Assembly (NCBI GenBank): GCA_002726315.1
Contig: PBSS01000022.1
Span: forward strand, 1-40,584
DNA: 40,584 nucleotides
Reading direction: 5' to 3'
Origin: Acidimicrobiaceae bacterium
GTDB lineage: Bacteria > Actinomycetota > Acidimicrobiia > Acidimicrobiales > MedAcidi-G1
A program made the translations under genes and the position numbers. How positions within the stretch are numbered: position 1 is the stretch's first letter; each line of letters starts with the position of its first letter. Of this stretch, positions 1-6,888 are shown in pieces. The notes below the pieces were generated by a model. That model did not search any database, was not told the DNA's origin, and was given only the letters and a program-made list of their open reading frames with translations.

Positions 1-2
1 CC

Positions 3-71
3 TATGGCGACGTTGCCGAGGAACTGTACGCCTTGGCTCGACAACTCGACCTACCTGTCGTCCGCCTGTGA
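3..71 (+). CDS. C-terminal tail of an unidentified protein (partial)
   Basis: An open frame enters from the left edge and stops at TGA 69-71. The last residues read about 22 codons ending in LDLPVVRL. The fragment is too short to assign a family. The frame has good codon character (GC-rich third positions), which is the only reason it is called coding. It converges on the minus-strand SDR gene, and the 68 bases between the two show no convincing terminator. Confidence 0.45.
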   Translation, partial: YGDVAEELYALARQLDLPVVRL

Positions 72-139
72 GGGTGCCGGGTTCGGGTCTTGGCCTCAGC
101 GAACTAATGGCACTACCCCGGTGAGTCGCTGGCTGCTTA

Positions 140-1084
140 TCAGGGGCTGCGCTGTTCTTTGATCGAGTCCAGCCGGTCGGCCAATGCCTGAAAGTGACTG
201 TCGTCTGGAAGCACCCAGAATGTGTTGGCAACGATTGCCTGGTGAACCAATTCAGCTACCGATGACGGCTCATGTCCATTAGCTAGAAGCCACTTGAGGA
301 CCATCTCCTGATGGGCTTCTTCCTCGGCGCTGAGTGGTTCCACGTCAGAAGTGGCCAGGTCCCCGGGGCGGTTTCGCTCAGAGGTGAAGATGTTGGTCGA
401 GACCAATCCCGGACACAGGCATGTCACTCCCACGGCGGAGCCAGCTTCAAGGAGTTCGACCTGAAGCGTCTCAGCTATGGCCACCACGGCGTACTTAGAC
501 GCGGCGTAGGACCCCATGGCGGGATAGACGTGGTGGCCAGCCATCGATGCGGTGAAGACCACGTGGCCCTCGTTGCGCTTTCGCATCCCCGGGAGGAACA
601 CATCGACACCGTGGATGACCCCCCACAGGTTGACTCCGAGGACCCAGGTCCAGTCGGCCATGGTCGTCTCGGCGAGCAGTCCGCCCGGGCCACGTCCTCC
701 GGAAGCCTCGGGTAGATCTCCGGCGCCTTTCGACTCGTCTGCATCCTTGTCTTGGTCTGAGGTGTTGAGGATTCGAGGAGCACCCATTCGCACTCCAGCG
801 TTGAGGCACACCACCTGAGGTGGGCCGAAGAAACTGTCCACCTCAGCGGCCAGATCCACTACCGATTGGTGGTTGCTGACATCACAGACCACCCCGGCCA
901 CCTCGCCGCCAGCTGCTTTTAAGTCAGTCACGGTGGTGTCTAGGGCAGTTCCTTCTATGTCGGCCAGTACAACCTTCATCCCGGCATCGACGAACCGTTC
1001 GCCAAATGCCCGTCCCAGTCCCGATGCACCGCCAGTTACTACAGCTATCCGATCAGTTAGTTCTTCCATGGCCCTCTCATTCAT
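140..1084 (-). CDS. SDR-family oxidoreductase with an unusual internal insertion
   Basis: Classical short-chain dehydrogenase/reductase with a Rossmann fold and NAD(P)-dependent alcohol/ketone chemistry; the substrate is unknown. Visible signatures are the cofactor loop TGGASGLG (residues 17-24), D68 in CDVS, NAG at 95-97, catalytic N152, S180 and the YxxxK pair Y193/K197. The family is usually about 250 residues long, and this one is 314. Much of the excess is a hydrophilic Asp/Gly/Ser-rich stretch at roughly 105-138, inserted after the NAG motif, where most SDRs go almost directly to the helix that carries N152. The rest of the excess is a long C-terminal tail. An alternative start at M6 (position 1069), preceded by GAGAGG, gives the more typical N-terminus MEELTDRIAVVTGG. 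The gene stands alone on the minus strand and is divergent from the E1 operon. Confidence 0.9.
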   Translation of the reverse strand: MNERAMEELTDRIAVVTGGASGLGRAFGERFVDAGMKVVLADIEGTALDTTVTDLKAAGGEVAGVVCDVSNHQSVVDLAAEVDSFFGPPQVVCLNAGVRMGAPRILNTSDQDKDADESKGAGDLPEASGGRGPGGLLAETTMADWTWVLGVNLWGVIHGVDVFLPGMRKRNEGHVVFTASMAGHHVYPAMGSYAASKYAVVAIAETLQVELLEAGSAVGVTCLCPGLVSTNIFTSERNRPGDLATSDVEPLSAEEEAHQEMVLKWLLANGHEPSSVAELVHQAIVANTFWVLPDDSHFQALADRLDSIKEQRSP

Positions 1085-1124
1085 CTAGTGTCCGCACATT
1101 AGGAGAGCATGGCCGCCAGAAGGA

Positions 1125-1153
1125 TTGATTCAAAGAGACCTTGGTCCTACACT
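1125..1153 (+). promoter_or_regulatory. Putative promoter of the E1/Mch operon
   Basis: TTGATT (1125-1130), a 17-base spacer and TACACT (1148-1153, a TAnnnT type -10) lie in the gap between the divergent SDR gene and the E1 alpha gene. Transcription would begin near 1160 and leave an untranslated leader of about 145 bases before the ATG at 1305. Assigned by eye from consensus match and position only. Confidence 0.45.
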
Positions 1154-1159
1154 GGCAAA

Positions 1160-1304
1160 TAGGCGCCCTGTCCGACACCAGGGTGCACGGTCGATACCGT
1201 GCAGGTACTCGAGTGTGGCTGCTTCGCCCCAGTCGGGGACGTGAACGTCGCGCTATCTGACCTCCTAAAGTGCTTGTCTGTCGGGATTTAGCAGAGGAGG
1301 ACTG
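1160..1304 (+). promoter_or_regulatory. Structured 5' leader with a helix that can cover the ribosome-binding site
   Basis: The leader holds several strong inverted repeats. One is TGCACGGT-CGAT-ACCGTGCA, an 8-bp perfect stem with a tetraloop near 1181-1202. Another is CCCC-AGTC-GGGG near 1228-1240. The last is a long-range pairing of CCTCCTAAA (1261-1269) with TTTAG (1287-1291) and GAGG (1294-1297). The GAGG belongs to the Shine-Dalgarno sequence AGGAGG (1295-1300), five bases before ATG 1305, so this helix would block translation initiation. That architecture fits a cis-regulatory RNA such as a riboswitch, a protein-binding leader or an attenuator. I do not recognise a known aptamer consensus in it. 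Confidence 0.4.
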
Positions 1305-2282
1305 ATGGATCTGGCAATGATGCTTGATCTCTACCGAGACATGTGGCTGATAAGGGCATTCGAGCTCGGCCTTGAGCGAGAGTTCAAACAGGGCAATGTC
1401 CCGGGCATGTTGCATACCGGGTTAGGCCAAGAGGCCACCCAGGCGGCTCTAGCCGCCCACCTTGAGGCCAGTGACTGCTTCTTTCCTGATCACCGGTGCC
1501 ATGGCATCAATGTCCTTGCCCAGCAACGCCATGGTGGCGACGGGGAACGCATCATGGCCGAACTCTTCGGCAGGGCCACCGGAGTTTGCAGCGGCAAGGG
1601 CGGCAGTCTTCACTCTGCCGACCCCGCGGTGGGCAACTTCGGTTGCAACGCCGTGGAAGGTGCTTACATGGCCACAGTTCTCGGTGTTGCTCTCGCCTCG
1701 AAACTGCGGGAGGAACCAGCTGTCGCCTGCGCCATCATCGGTGACGGGACCTGTGGAAGGGGTGAGTTCCATGAGAGTCTCAACATGGCGGCCATCTGGG
1801 ACCTCCCAGTCCTCTATGCCTGTTTGAACAACGGCTATGCGATCATGACGCCCGTTGGCCAAGGTCACGCGTCGGCTGACATCGTTGATCTGGCTCGTGG
1901 CTACGGTTTCCCCTGTGAACAACTGGATGGCAACGACATCGAAGAGTGCTACGACAAGATTGAGAATGCTGTAGCCCACATCCGTGCCGGCAAAGGGCCC
2001 TACTTCCTCGAGTTCAAGACGTGGAGGTGGCAGGCAGCCTTCGCTGGTGAGTTCCGGCCCGAGTCGGAGGTCAAGTACTGGAAAGAGGATCACGACCCAA
2101 TCCTCATGGCTGGAGAGAAGTTGGTGGAACTCGGTGCCAGCGTTGAGGAACTCGGCGTCATCGAAAAAGAGGCCCGTGAAGTAACCGAGGAGTGGATCTC
2201 CTACGCCAAAGAAAGCCCGATGCCGGATCTGGCAAAAGCCACGGCCAACGTCTACGTCGGCTGGGAGGTGGCCGGGTCATGA
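1305..2282 (+). CDS. Thiamine-diphosphate-dependent 2-oxoacid/acetoin dehydrogenase E1, alpha subunit
   Basis: The E1 alpha chain (325 residues, normal length) of a 2-oxoacid dehydrogenase-type complex would decarboxylate or cleave an oxo substrate on ThDP and pass the acyl group to a lipoyl arm. The ThDP/Mg motif is clear: GDG at 146-148, ending in NN at 175-176. GKGGSLH (97-103) and the HRCHG region near 63-67 are typical of the AcoA/PdhA group. AGGAGG at 1295-1300 supports the ATG. The stop overlaps the E1 beta start in ATGA. The substrate could be pyruvate, a branched oxoacid or acetoin, and sequence alone does not decide. No E2 acyltransferase core or E3 lies in the operon, only a separate lipoyl domain, so a non-standard acceptor is possible. 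Confidence 0.93.
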   Translation: MDLAMMLDLYRDMWLIRAFELGLEREFKQGNVPGMLHTGLGQEATQAALAAHLEASDCFFPDHRCHGINVLAQQRHGGDGERIMAELFGRATGVCSGKGGSLHSADPAVGNFGCNAVEGAYMATVLGVALASKLREEPAVACAIIGDGTCGRGEFHESLNMAAIWDLPVLYACLNNGYAIMTPVGQGHASADIVDLARGYGFPCEQLDGNDIEECYDKIENAVAHIRAGKGPYFLEFKTWRWQAAFAGEFRPESEVKYWKEDHDPILMAGEKLVELGASVEELGVIEKEAREVTEEWISYAKESPMPDLAKATANVYVGWEVAGS

Positions 2283-3322
2283 TTGCGGCCAACACGCCTG
2301 CTTCCGTCGATGGGCCCACTGATGGGCCTGGGGGCAAAAAGTCGAAGACGACCTTCGTCCGGGCCCTCAATGATGCCCTCGACTTGGGGATGGAACGGTT
2401 CCCCGAGATGTTTCTCATCGGAGAGGACATCGCCGAGATGGGTGGCGACTTCAGTGTCACCAAAGGCCTATGGGCAAAGTATGGCCAGGAGCGGGTAAGG
2501 GACACCCCATTGTCAGAGGCAGCCATTGTTGGAACCTGCGTCGGGTCCTCGATGGTCGGTATGCGTCCCGTGGCGGAGATCATGTTCGCCGACTTCGTGG
2601 GTGAGTGCTACGACCAGATAGTCAACACCGCGGCGAAGATGCATTACATGTTTGATGGCCAGTTCAAAGCACCGCTAGTGATCCGGACCGCTTGTGGCGG
2701 GGGCTTTGGTGGCGGGCCCCACCACTCTCAGAGCGTAGAGGGATGGTTCATGAACGTTCCCGGCATCGTCATCGTCGCGCCATCGAATCCTGCCGATGCC
2801 AAGGGACTCTTGCTTTCATCAATCGAGTCGGACGACCCCGTCTTGTTCCTCGAACACAAGGCCCTCTACCGGGCCCGTGGCGAGGTTCCCGGTGGCTACC
2901 ACACAACGCCGTTGGGACGTGCCTCTGTGGCTCGTCAGGGAACTGATGTAACGGTGGTGGCTACCATGCGCATGGTTCCCATGGCCTTGACTGCAGCCGA
3001 AGAGGCTGCCAAGGAGGGCGTCTCAGTTGAGGTGGTAGATCTGAGGACCATTCGGCCCTACGACGCCGCGACCATCCTCGAATCAGTTGCCAAAACAGGT
3101 CGCGTCGTGGTCGCCAACGAGGCTCCAAAAACCGGTGGCCTCGGAGCTGAACTCAGTGCCCGCATCCACGAGGAATGCTTTGCTGAGCTATTAGGGCCAG
3201 TCGTGCGAGTCGACGGGCTTGACACTCCAATCCCATTCTCCGTTCCTCTCGAAGAGGTGGTCCTACCCGACGAGGCTGACATTTCAGCAGCAATAGGTGA
3301 AGCGATGAGGAACAGCCGATGA
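2279..3322 (+). CDS. 2-oxoacid/acetoin dehydrogenase E1, beta subunit
   Basis: Transketolase-like E1 beta chain, 347 residues, which forms the alpha2-beta2 E1 with the preceding product. Typical elements are an early GED (LIGEDIAEMGG), the DTPLSEAAIVG segment that carries the conserved catalytic glutamate, the GPHHSQSVE loop and a C-terminal transketolase domain with VVVANEAPKTGG. The start is placed at ATG 2279 because it overlaps the upstream stop by four bases and gives family length; a longer in-frame extension to 2192 lies wholly inside E1 alpha. The first 23 residues are Pro/Gly-rich and poorly conserved. The stop overlaps the lipoyl-domain start by four bases, so the three proteins are probably made in step. 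Confidence 0.93.
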   Translation: MIAANTPASVDGPTDGPGGKKSKTTFVRALNDALDLGMERFPEMFLIGEDIAEMGGDFSVTKGLWAKYGQERVRDTPLSEAAIVGTCVGSSMVGMRPVAEIMFADFVGECYDQIVNTAAKMHYMFDGQFKAPLVIRTACGGGFGGGPHHSQSVEGWFMNVPGIVIVAPSNPADAKGLLLSSIESDDPVLFLEHKALYRARGEVPGGYHTTPLGRASVARQGTDVTVVATMRMVPMALTAAEEAAKEGVSVEVVDLRTIRPYDAATILESVAKTGRVVVANEAPKTGGLGAELSARIHEECFAELLGPVVRVDGLDTPIPFSVPLEEVVLPDEADISAAIGEAMRNSR

Positions 3323-3588
3323 GCGAGAATGTAATCCTCCCCAAATGGGGTCTCACCATGGAAGACGGGGCCGTTGCGGCCTGGCATGTAAGTGAGGGTG
3401 ACTCGGTGGTAGAGGGAGAGGTGATCGCAGATGTCGAGACAGAAAAAGTCGAAACCGAACTAGAGGCTCCCTGTGGTGGGATCATCGCCAGGATCCTTGT
3501 ACCAGAAAACGACACCGTTGATGTGGGAACCGTCTTGGCGATCATCGCAGGCGACTCCGCTGAAGCAGTCCGAATACGAGAGGGCTAG
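3319..3588 (+). CDS. Stand-alone lipoyl (biotinyl/lipoyl attachment) domain protein
   Basis: An 89-residue protein that is almost exactly one lipoyl domain. It has the beta-barrel start VILPKWGLTMEDG, the attachment hairpin DVETEKVETE with K43 as the lipoylation site, and the second half APCGGIIARILVPEND. Normally this domain sits at the N-terminus of an E2 acyltransferase; here neither the E1/E3-binding domain nor the catalytic domain follows, and the gene stops cleanly at TAG. It would act as a diffusible swinging arm for the two E1 chains encoded just upstream. An E2 core supplied from elsewhere, or transfer to a different enzyme in the operon, is inference. Biotinylation is less likely because the motif is E-T-E-K-V rather than A/V-M-K-M. 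Confidence 0.92.
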   Translation: MSENVILPKWGLTMEDGAVAAWHVSEGDSVVEGEVIADVETEKVETELEAPCGGIIARILVPENDTVDVGTVLAIIAGDSAEAVRIREG

Positions 3589-3668
3589 ACCCAGGTGCTT
3601 GTTTTTGATTCCGGCAGTAAAAGGTCCCTAGATGGGATACTCGCATCGGAGCATGGAAGAAGAATTAG

Positions 3669-4442
3669 ATGACAGTCCGATTCGCTGACCAGAACGTGAT
3701 CGTCACCGGAGCTTCGAGGGGCATAGGTGCAGCGACCGCCAAAGCGTTTGCTGCAGAGGGCGCACGGGTGGCTATCAACTACCGCACTGATGAGACGGGT
3801 GCCATAGAGACAAAAGAGGCGATCACCGATGCTGATGGCACAGCCGAGATCTTTCAAGCCGACATTGGGGTGGCCTCCGACGTCGAAAACCTGGCCGACT
3901 CAGTGGAACAGGCCCTTGGACCGGTGTCGGTGCTGGTCAACAACGCTGCCACGATCGACCGATCAGCATTTCTTGAGGTGTCTGCAGATGCGTTCGAAAG
4001 CGTGTGGCAGACCAATGTCCGTGGCGTCTACCAACTCAGCCAGCGTGTCGCGGAAAGGATGGTCAAACGCAAGAGCGGTGTCATCGTGCACCTAAGCTCC
4101 ATCCTCGCCAGGCTCGCTGTCCCCAACCGGACCGCCTACATCGCATCCAAGGGAGCTATCGAAGGCCTCACTCGGGCTATGGCCATAGACCTTGCTCCCC
4201 ACGGAGTTCGGGTCAACGCCGTAGCTCCTGGCCTCATCGCCACCGAGGCGCTACTGGCTGGAATGCCCCAAGCTGATCTCCAAGCCGAGATCCAGCGCTA
4301 TGTCCCCATCGGCCGGTTTGGAAATCCAGAGGAGATCGCAGCAGCGATCCTGTTCGTTTGCTCTAGTCAGGCCAGTTATCTCAACGGAGCCATTATCCCC
4401 GTTGATGCAGGCCTCGGAAGCCGTGAAGCTGGGCCGGCCTGA
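3669..4442 (+). CDS. FabG-like SDR oxidoreductase
   Basis: Classical SDR, 257 residues, closest in pattern to 3-oxoacyl-ACP reductases and related secondary-alcohol dehydrogenases. The cofactor motif TGASRGIG is at 13-20, NNAA at 91-94, and the catalytic tetrad is N116, S144, Y157 and K161. The C-terminus shows the usual YLNGAIIPVDAG. The loop after beta-2 (NYRTD) lacks an acidic residue at the NAD-selecting position, which suggests NADP(H). The start ATG 3669 is preceded by GGAAGAAG. It sits between the lipoyl domain and the Mch homologue and is probably in the same transcript (80-base gap upstream, 25 downstream). The name FabG should not be taken as the function; a catabolic hydroxyacyl or hydroxyketone substrate is likelier here. 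Confidence 0.9.
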   Translation: MTVRFADQNVIVTGASRGIGAATAKAFAAEGARVAINYRTDETGAIETKEAITDADGTAEIFQADIGVASDVENLADSVEQALGPVSVLVNNAATIDRSAFLEVSADAFESVWQTNVRGVYQLSQRVAERMVKRKSGVIVHLSSILARLAVPNRTAYIASKGAIEGLTRAMAIDLAPHGVRVNAVAPGLIATEALLAGMPQADLQAEIQRYVPIGRFGNPEEIAAAILFVCSSQASYLNGAIIPVDAGLGSREAGPA

Positions 4443-4467
4443 CCGCCCTGCAAGGAGGAGATTACGA

Positions 4468-5430
4468 GTGATCAGCGTCAACCGTGAAGCCATGAAAACA
4501 GTCCGTCTCATACTTGACGAACCCGAGAGGCTCGGTGTTGAGGTAACCCGGCTGGAAAACGGTGCCACGGTGATCGACATGGGGCTCGAGGCCGTCGGAG
4601 GGTGGGCTGCGGCGAAGCTCTACACCGTGGTCACCCTTGGAGGTCTCGGAGAGGTCAGTTACGAGTCCTTCGAAGTTGCTGGCCGTGCCCTCACAGCAGT
4701 GAGATCGATGATCGATTACCCCATCGAAGGGTGTGTGGCGTCACAAATTGCAGGTTGGCGACTGGAATCGCCCGGAAAGGAGCACGCCGCCATTCTCGCC
4801 GGGCCCGGTCGGGCATTGAACAAGGCCTCCCTGGACCACTACTTCGATTGGATCGACTACCGGGATGATCACCACGAAGCGGTTGTCGCCATCCAGGCCT
4901 CGGAGCCCGTCCCCCTTTCCATTGTGGAAACCGTTGCGGTTTCCTGCAAAGTGCAACCCCGGGACCTCTATATCCTCATAGCACCCAACCACAGCCTGGT
5001 CTGTGCGGTGCAGGTAGCCGCCCGGATAGTTGAACAAACCCTGCATCGCTTGGCCGAAGAGGGTATGGATCTCCGTTGCCTCCGCCATGCCCACGGCTTA
5101 GGAGTGGTCCCACCATTGGTCGATGATGACTTGGTTTCGATGGGGCGAATCAATGACAGCCTCCTCTACGGCGGCATAGCCAACATTGTGGTGGAATCCA
5201 CCGACGAAGCCTGCGAGGCGGTAGTCGACAAGGTGGTCTCTTCGGCATGTGACGCATACGGTCGCCCGTTCATCGAGATTTACGAGGCTGCCGGACGAGA
5301 CTTCTACGAGATCCCTATTGACCTGCATTCACCAGCCGAGGTGCACCTCAATAACGTGACCACAGGTCGCACGTTCAGTGCTGGAAGCATCAACAGGGAT
5401 GTTCTCCGGGCATCATTTTTTGGGTCATGA
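4468..5430 (+). CDS. mch: Methenyl-tetrahydromethanopterin cyclohydrolase (Mch) homologue
   Basis: 320 residues, the length of Mch, which hydrolyses 5,10-methenyl-H4MPT to formyl-H4MPT in methanogens and methylotrophs. Family landmarks are ISVNREA at the N-terminus, NGATVIDMG (31-39), ASQIAGW (91-97), a version of the GSGPARAL loop as AGPGRAL (111-117), APNHSLVCAVQVAARIVE (172-189) and MGRINDSLLYGG (225-236). R186 and E189 keep the R-x-x-E pair that corresponds to the catalytic pair of archaeal Mch. Some positions are altered (RTND to RIND, SGP to AGP), so the protein is divergent. GTG 4468 was chosen because AAGGAGG (4452-4458) lies at ideal distance and family length results. A four-base overlap couples it to the next gene, a Mer-like enzyme. 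Whether the substrate is a pterin or another cyclic amidine is open. Confidence 0.85.
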   Translation: MISVNREAMKTVRLILDEPERLGVEVTRLENGATVIDMGLEAVGGWAAAKLYTVVTLGGLGEVSYESFEVAGRALTAVRSMIDYPIEGCVASQIAGWRLESPGKEHAAILAGPGRALNKASLDHYFDWIDYRDDHHEAVVAIQASEPVPLSIVETVAVSCKVQPRDLYILIAPNHSLVCAVQVAARIVEQTLHRLAEEGMDLRCLRHAHGLGVVPPLVDDDLVSMGRINDSLLYGGIANIVVESTDEACEAVVDKVVSSACDAYGRPFIEIYEAAGRDFYEIPIDLHSPAEVHLNNVTTGRTFSAGSINRDVLRASFFGS

Positions 5431-6392
5431 CCGAAACTCTCCTCGGCCTCCAGATCATTCCGACAATGCCGATAGACGAACTCGTTGAGACCGCCAAAAT
5501 TGCAGAAGACATCGGTTACGACTACTGCATGGTGGCCGATGAGGGCCTGATGAGCGACGTGTACGTCGCCCTCGGTGCCATCGCCCGTTCCACTCAGAGC
5601 ATGCGCCTAGGAGCAGTCACCAACGGTTACACGCGCCACCCAGCGGTTACAGCCGCCGCTCTCGCCACCGTGAACGAACTCAGTGGAGGTCGAGCCTTTG
5701 TGACACTGGTAGCAGGTGGGACCATGGTGCTCGACCCCATGGGAATTGAACGCAGGACTCCTCTTGTCATCATGGACGAGTCCATCGAGATCATGCGAGC
5801 CCTTTGGACAGGTCGATCGGTGACCTGGCAGGGCCATCGCTTTTGTCTAGAAAGTGCCCAGTTGAGCGCCGGTCCCCAAGACATCCCCATATGGATGGCC
5901 GTGAAGGGGGAGCGGCTGCTCCGACTGGCGGGAGAAAAGGCCGACGGTGTCGTACTAATGGCCCGAGCCGACCTAGCGGACGCCCTTGAACAGGTGGACC
6001 TTGCCGGCAACAACCCCACCCGGGCCTATCTGGACCGACTGGCATTTACCCCCCAGATGGTTGAGGAGGCCAAGGAACTCTACGCCTACGCCATCATGGA
6101 CAGCCCTCAACGGATGCTGGAGAACCTTGGAATCGACCATGGCGCCGCCGAACGCATGCGGGAAGCGTTCGAATCTGGAGGGCCGACAGCTGTTGCTCCA
6201 TTGGTGACTGAAGACATGGTGGCGGCAGTACAGATCGTCGGCAGCCCGGAGTACTGCCAGGTCGCGCTGGCAGACCTAATCAAACTTCATCAATTTGATG
6301 TTTTCCTGATCAACATCATCTCGCCTGGCCTCGAAGCCAATCGGGAACTATTGAGCGACGTGGCTCAAATGATCCACCCGAAGGCGGCTTGA
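5427..6392 (+). CDS. LLM-class F420-dependent oxidoreductase, Mer-like
   Basis: Luciferase-like (beta/alpha)8 flavin/F420 enzyme, 321 residues, in the same size class as F420-dependent methylene-H4MPT reductase (Mer). The N-terminal half is typical of that branch: DYCMVADEGL, NGYTRHPAVTAAALATVNEL and the Gly-rich LVAGGTMVLDPMG. The segment PIWMAVKGERLLRLAGEKADGVVL matches the conserved region that forms the cofactor pocket. It closes the operon and overlaps the Mch homologue by four bases, which makes a one-carbon pterin role attractive, but LLM enzymes are too diverse for the substrate to be read from sequence. It resembles the minus-strand LLM at 19.5-20.4 kb more than the other two in the window. 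Confidence 0.88.
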   Translation: MTETLLGLQIIPTMPIDELVETAKIAEDIGYDYCMVADEGLMSDVYVALGAIARSTQSMRLGAVTNGYTRHPAVTAAALATVNELSGGRAFVTLVAGGTMVLDPMGIERRTPLVIMDESIEIMRALWTGRSVTWQGHRFCLESAQLSAGPQDIPIWMAVKGERLLRLAGEKADGVVLMARADLADALEQVDLAGNNPTRAYLDRLAFTPQMVEEAKELYAYAIMDSPQRMLENLGIDHGAAERMREAFESGGPTAVAPLVTEDMVAAVQIVGSPEYCQVALADLIKLHQFDVFLINIISPGLEANRELLSDVAQMIHPKAA

Positions 6393-6426
6393 GTTTTCTC
6401 CTAGAAAACCGATCAGCTTCCATCGG
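6393..6426. terminator. Possible bidirectional terminator between convergent genes
   Basis: GTTTTCT-CCT-AGAAAAC (6393-6409) is a perfect 7-bp hairpin that begins directly after the LLM stop. It is followed by CCGAT-N8-ATCGG (6409-6426). The convergent position between the LLM gene and the minus-strand regulator supports termination. Neither stem has a classic T-run. Confidence 0.35.
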
Positions 6427-6460
6427 TCCGGTTAGGAAACCTGCCTCCCGATTGCGTCGT

Positions 6461-6826
6461 TCACGTGGTGTCAGTTCTTTCAAGGTAGTTGTAGACGGTA
6501 AATCGGCTCACGCTCAGGGCATCGGCCACGTCTTCGACTGACTTTCGGAGGGTGAAGGCCCCCCACTCGTTGAGCAGGGCTACCGCTGCCTGTTTCTGGG
6601 TGCGGTTCATGGCGTCCCGGCTGATCCCGAGCTCAGTCTCTGCAGCGGTTATCAATACACCTAGAGCGTTGTGCAAGTCCGGTCGACGTAGCCCTCCCAC
6701 CACCTCTCCCTCCCAGAGAAGAGGCAGGTCAGCGTCGGTTAGCTGGTCGGGTTCGAGGAGGTTGGCACCGATGGCATCGGCGATCGGAGTGAGTGCCGCT
6801 ATCAGGGGGTGTTTGCGTCTCGACAC
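6461..6826 (-). CDS. DauR/YheO-type helix-turn-helix regulator, shortened
   Basis: 121-residue DNA-binding protein. The C-terminal third, AFTLRKSVEDVADALSVS followed by RFTVYNYL, is the HTH typical of DauR/YheO regulators, in which a PAS-like ligand domain precedes it. Here the N-terminal part (about residues 5-75) is a much reduced version of that PAS-like domain: PIADAIGANLL at the start, then WEGEVVGGLR, where the family has a short beta-hairpin. Family members usually exceed 200 residues, so part of the sensor is missing. The start is GTG 6826, and the putative promoter would begin transcription on that same base. It is divergent from the molybdenum hydroxylase operon with about 60 bases between starts, so it is the obvious candidate regulator of that operon. 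Confidence 0.8.
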   Translation of the reverse strand: MSRRKHPLIAALTPIADAIGANLLEPDQLTDADLPLLWEGEVVGGLRRPDLHNALGVLITAAETELGISRDAMNRTQKQAAVALLNEWGAFTLRKSVEDVADALSVSRFTVYNYLERTDTT

Positions 6827-6832
6827 GCAGTC

Positions 6833-6882
6833 ACGTTAGTCCCAGCTATGACATTGACAAAATGTTGAACGGACGACAGCAT
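6833..6882. promoter_or_regulatory. Overlapping divergent promoters with a shared palindrome
   Basis: Minus strand: TTGTCA (6860-6855), 16 bases, then TAACGT (6838-6833), putting the start near 6826, the regulator's GTG. Plus strand: TTGACA (6854-6859), 17 bases, then CAGCAT (6877-6882), putting the start near 6889, a GTG of the FAD-subunit gene. The two -35 boxes overlap almost entirely and lie inside the inverted repeat ACATT-N5-AATGT (6851-6865), a plausible operator for the adjacent regulator. Both transcripts would be leaderless. Confidence 0.45.
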
Positions 6883-6888
6883 GGCGGG

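Noticed and set aside
1449-2093. Minus-strand frame of 214 codons
   Set aside because: Antisense to the E1 alpha gene with its intact GDG/NN motif; no family features and no ribosome-binding site.
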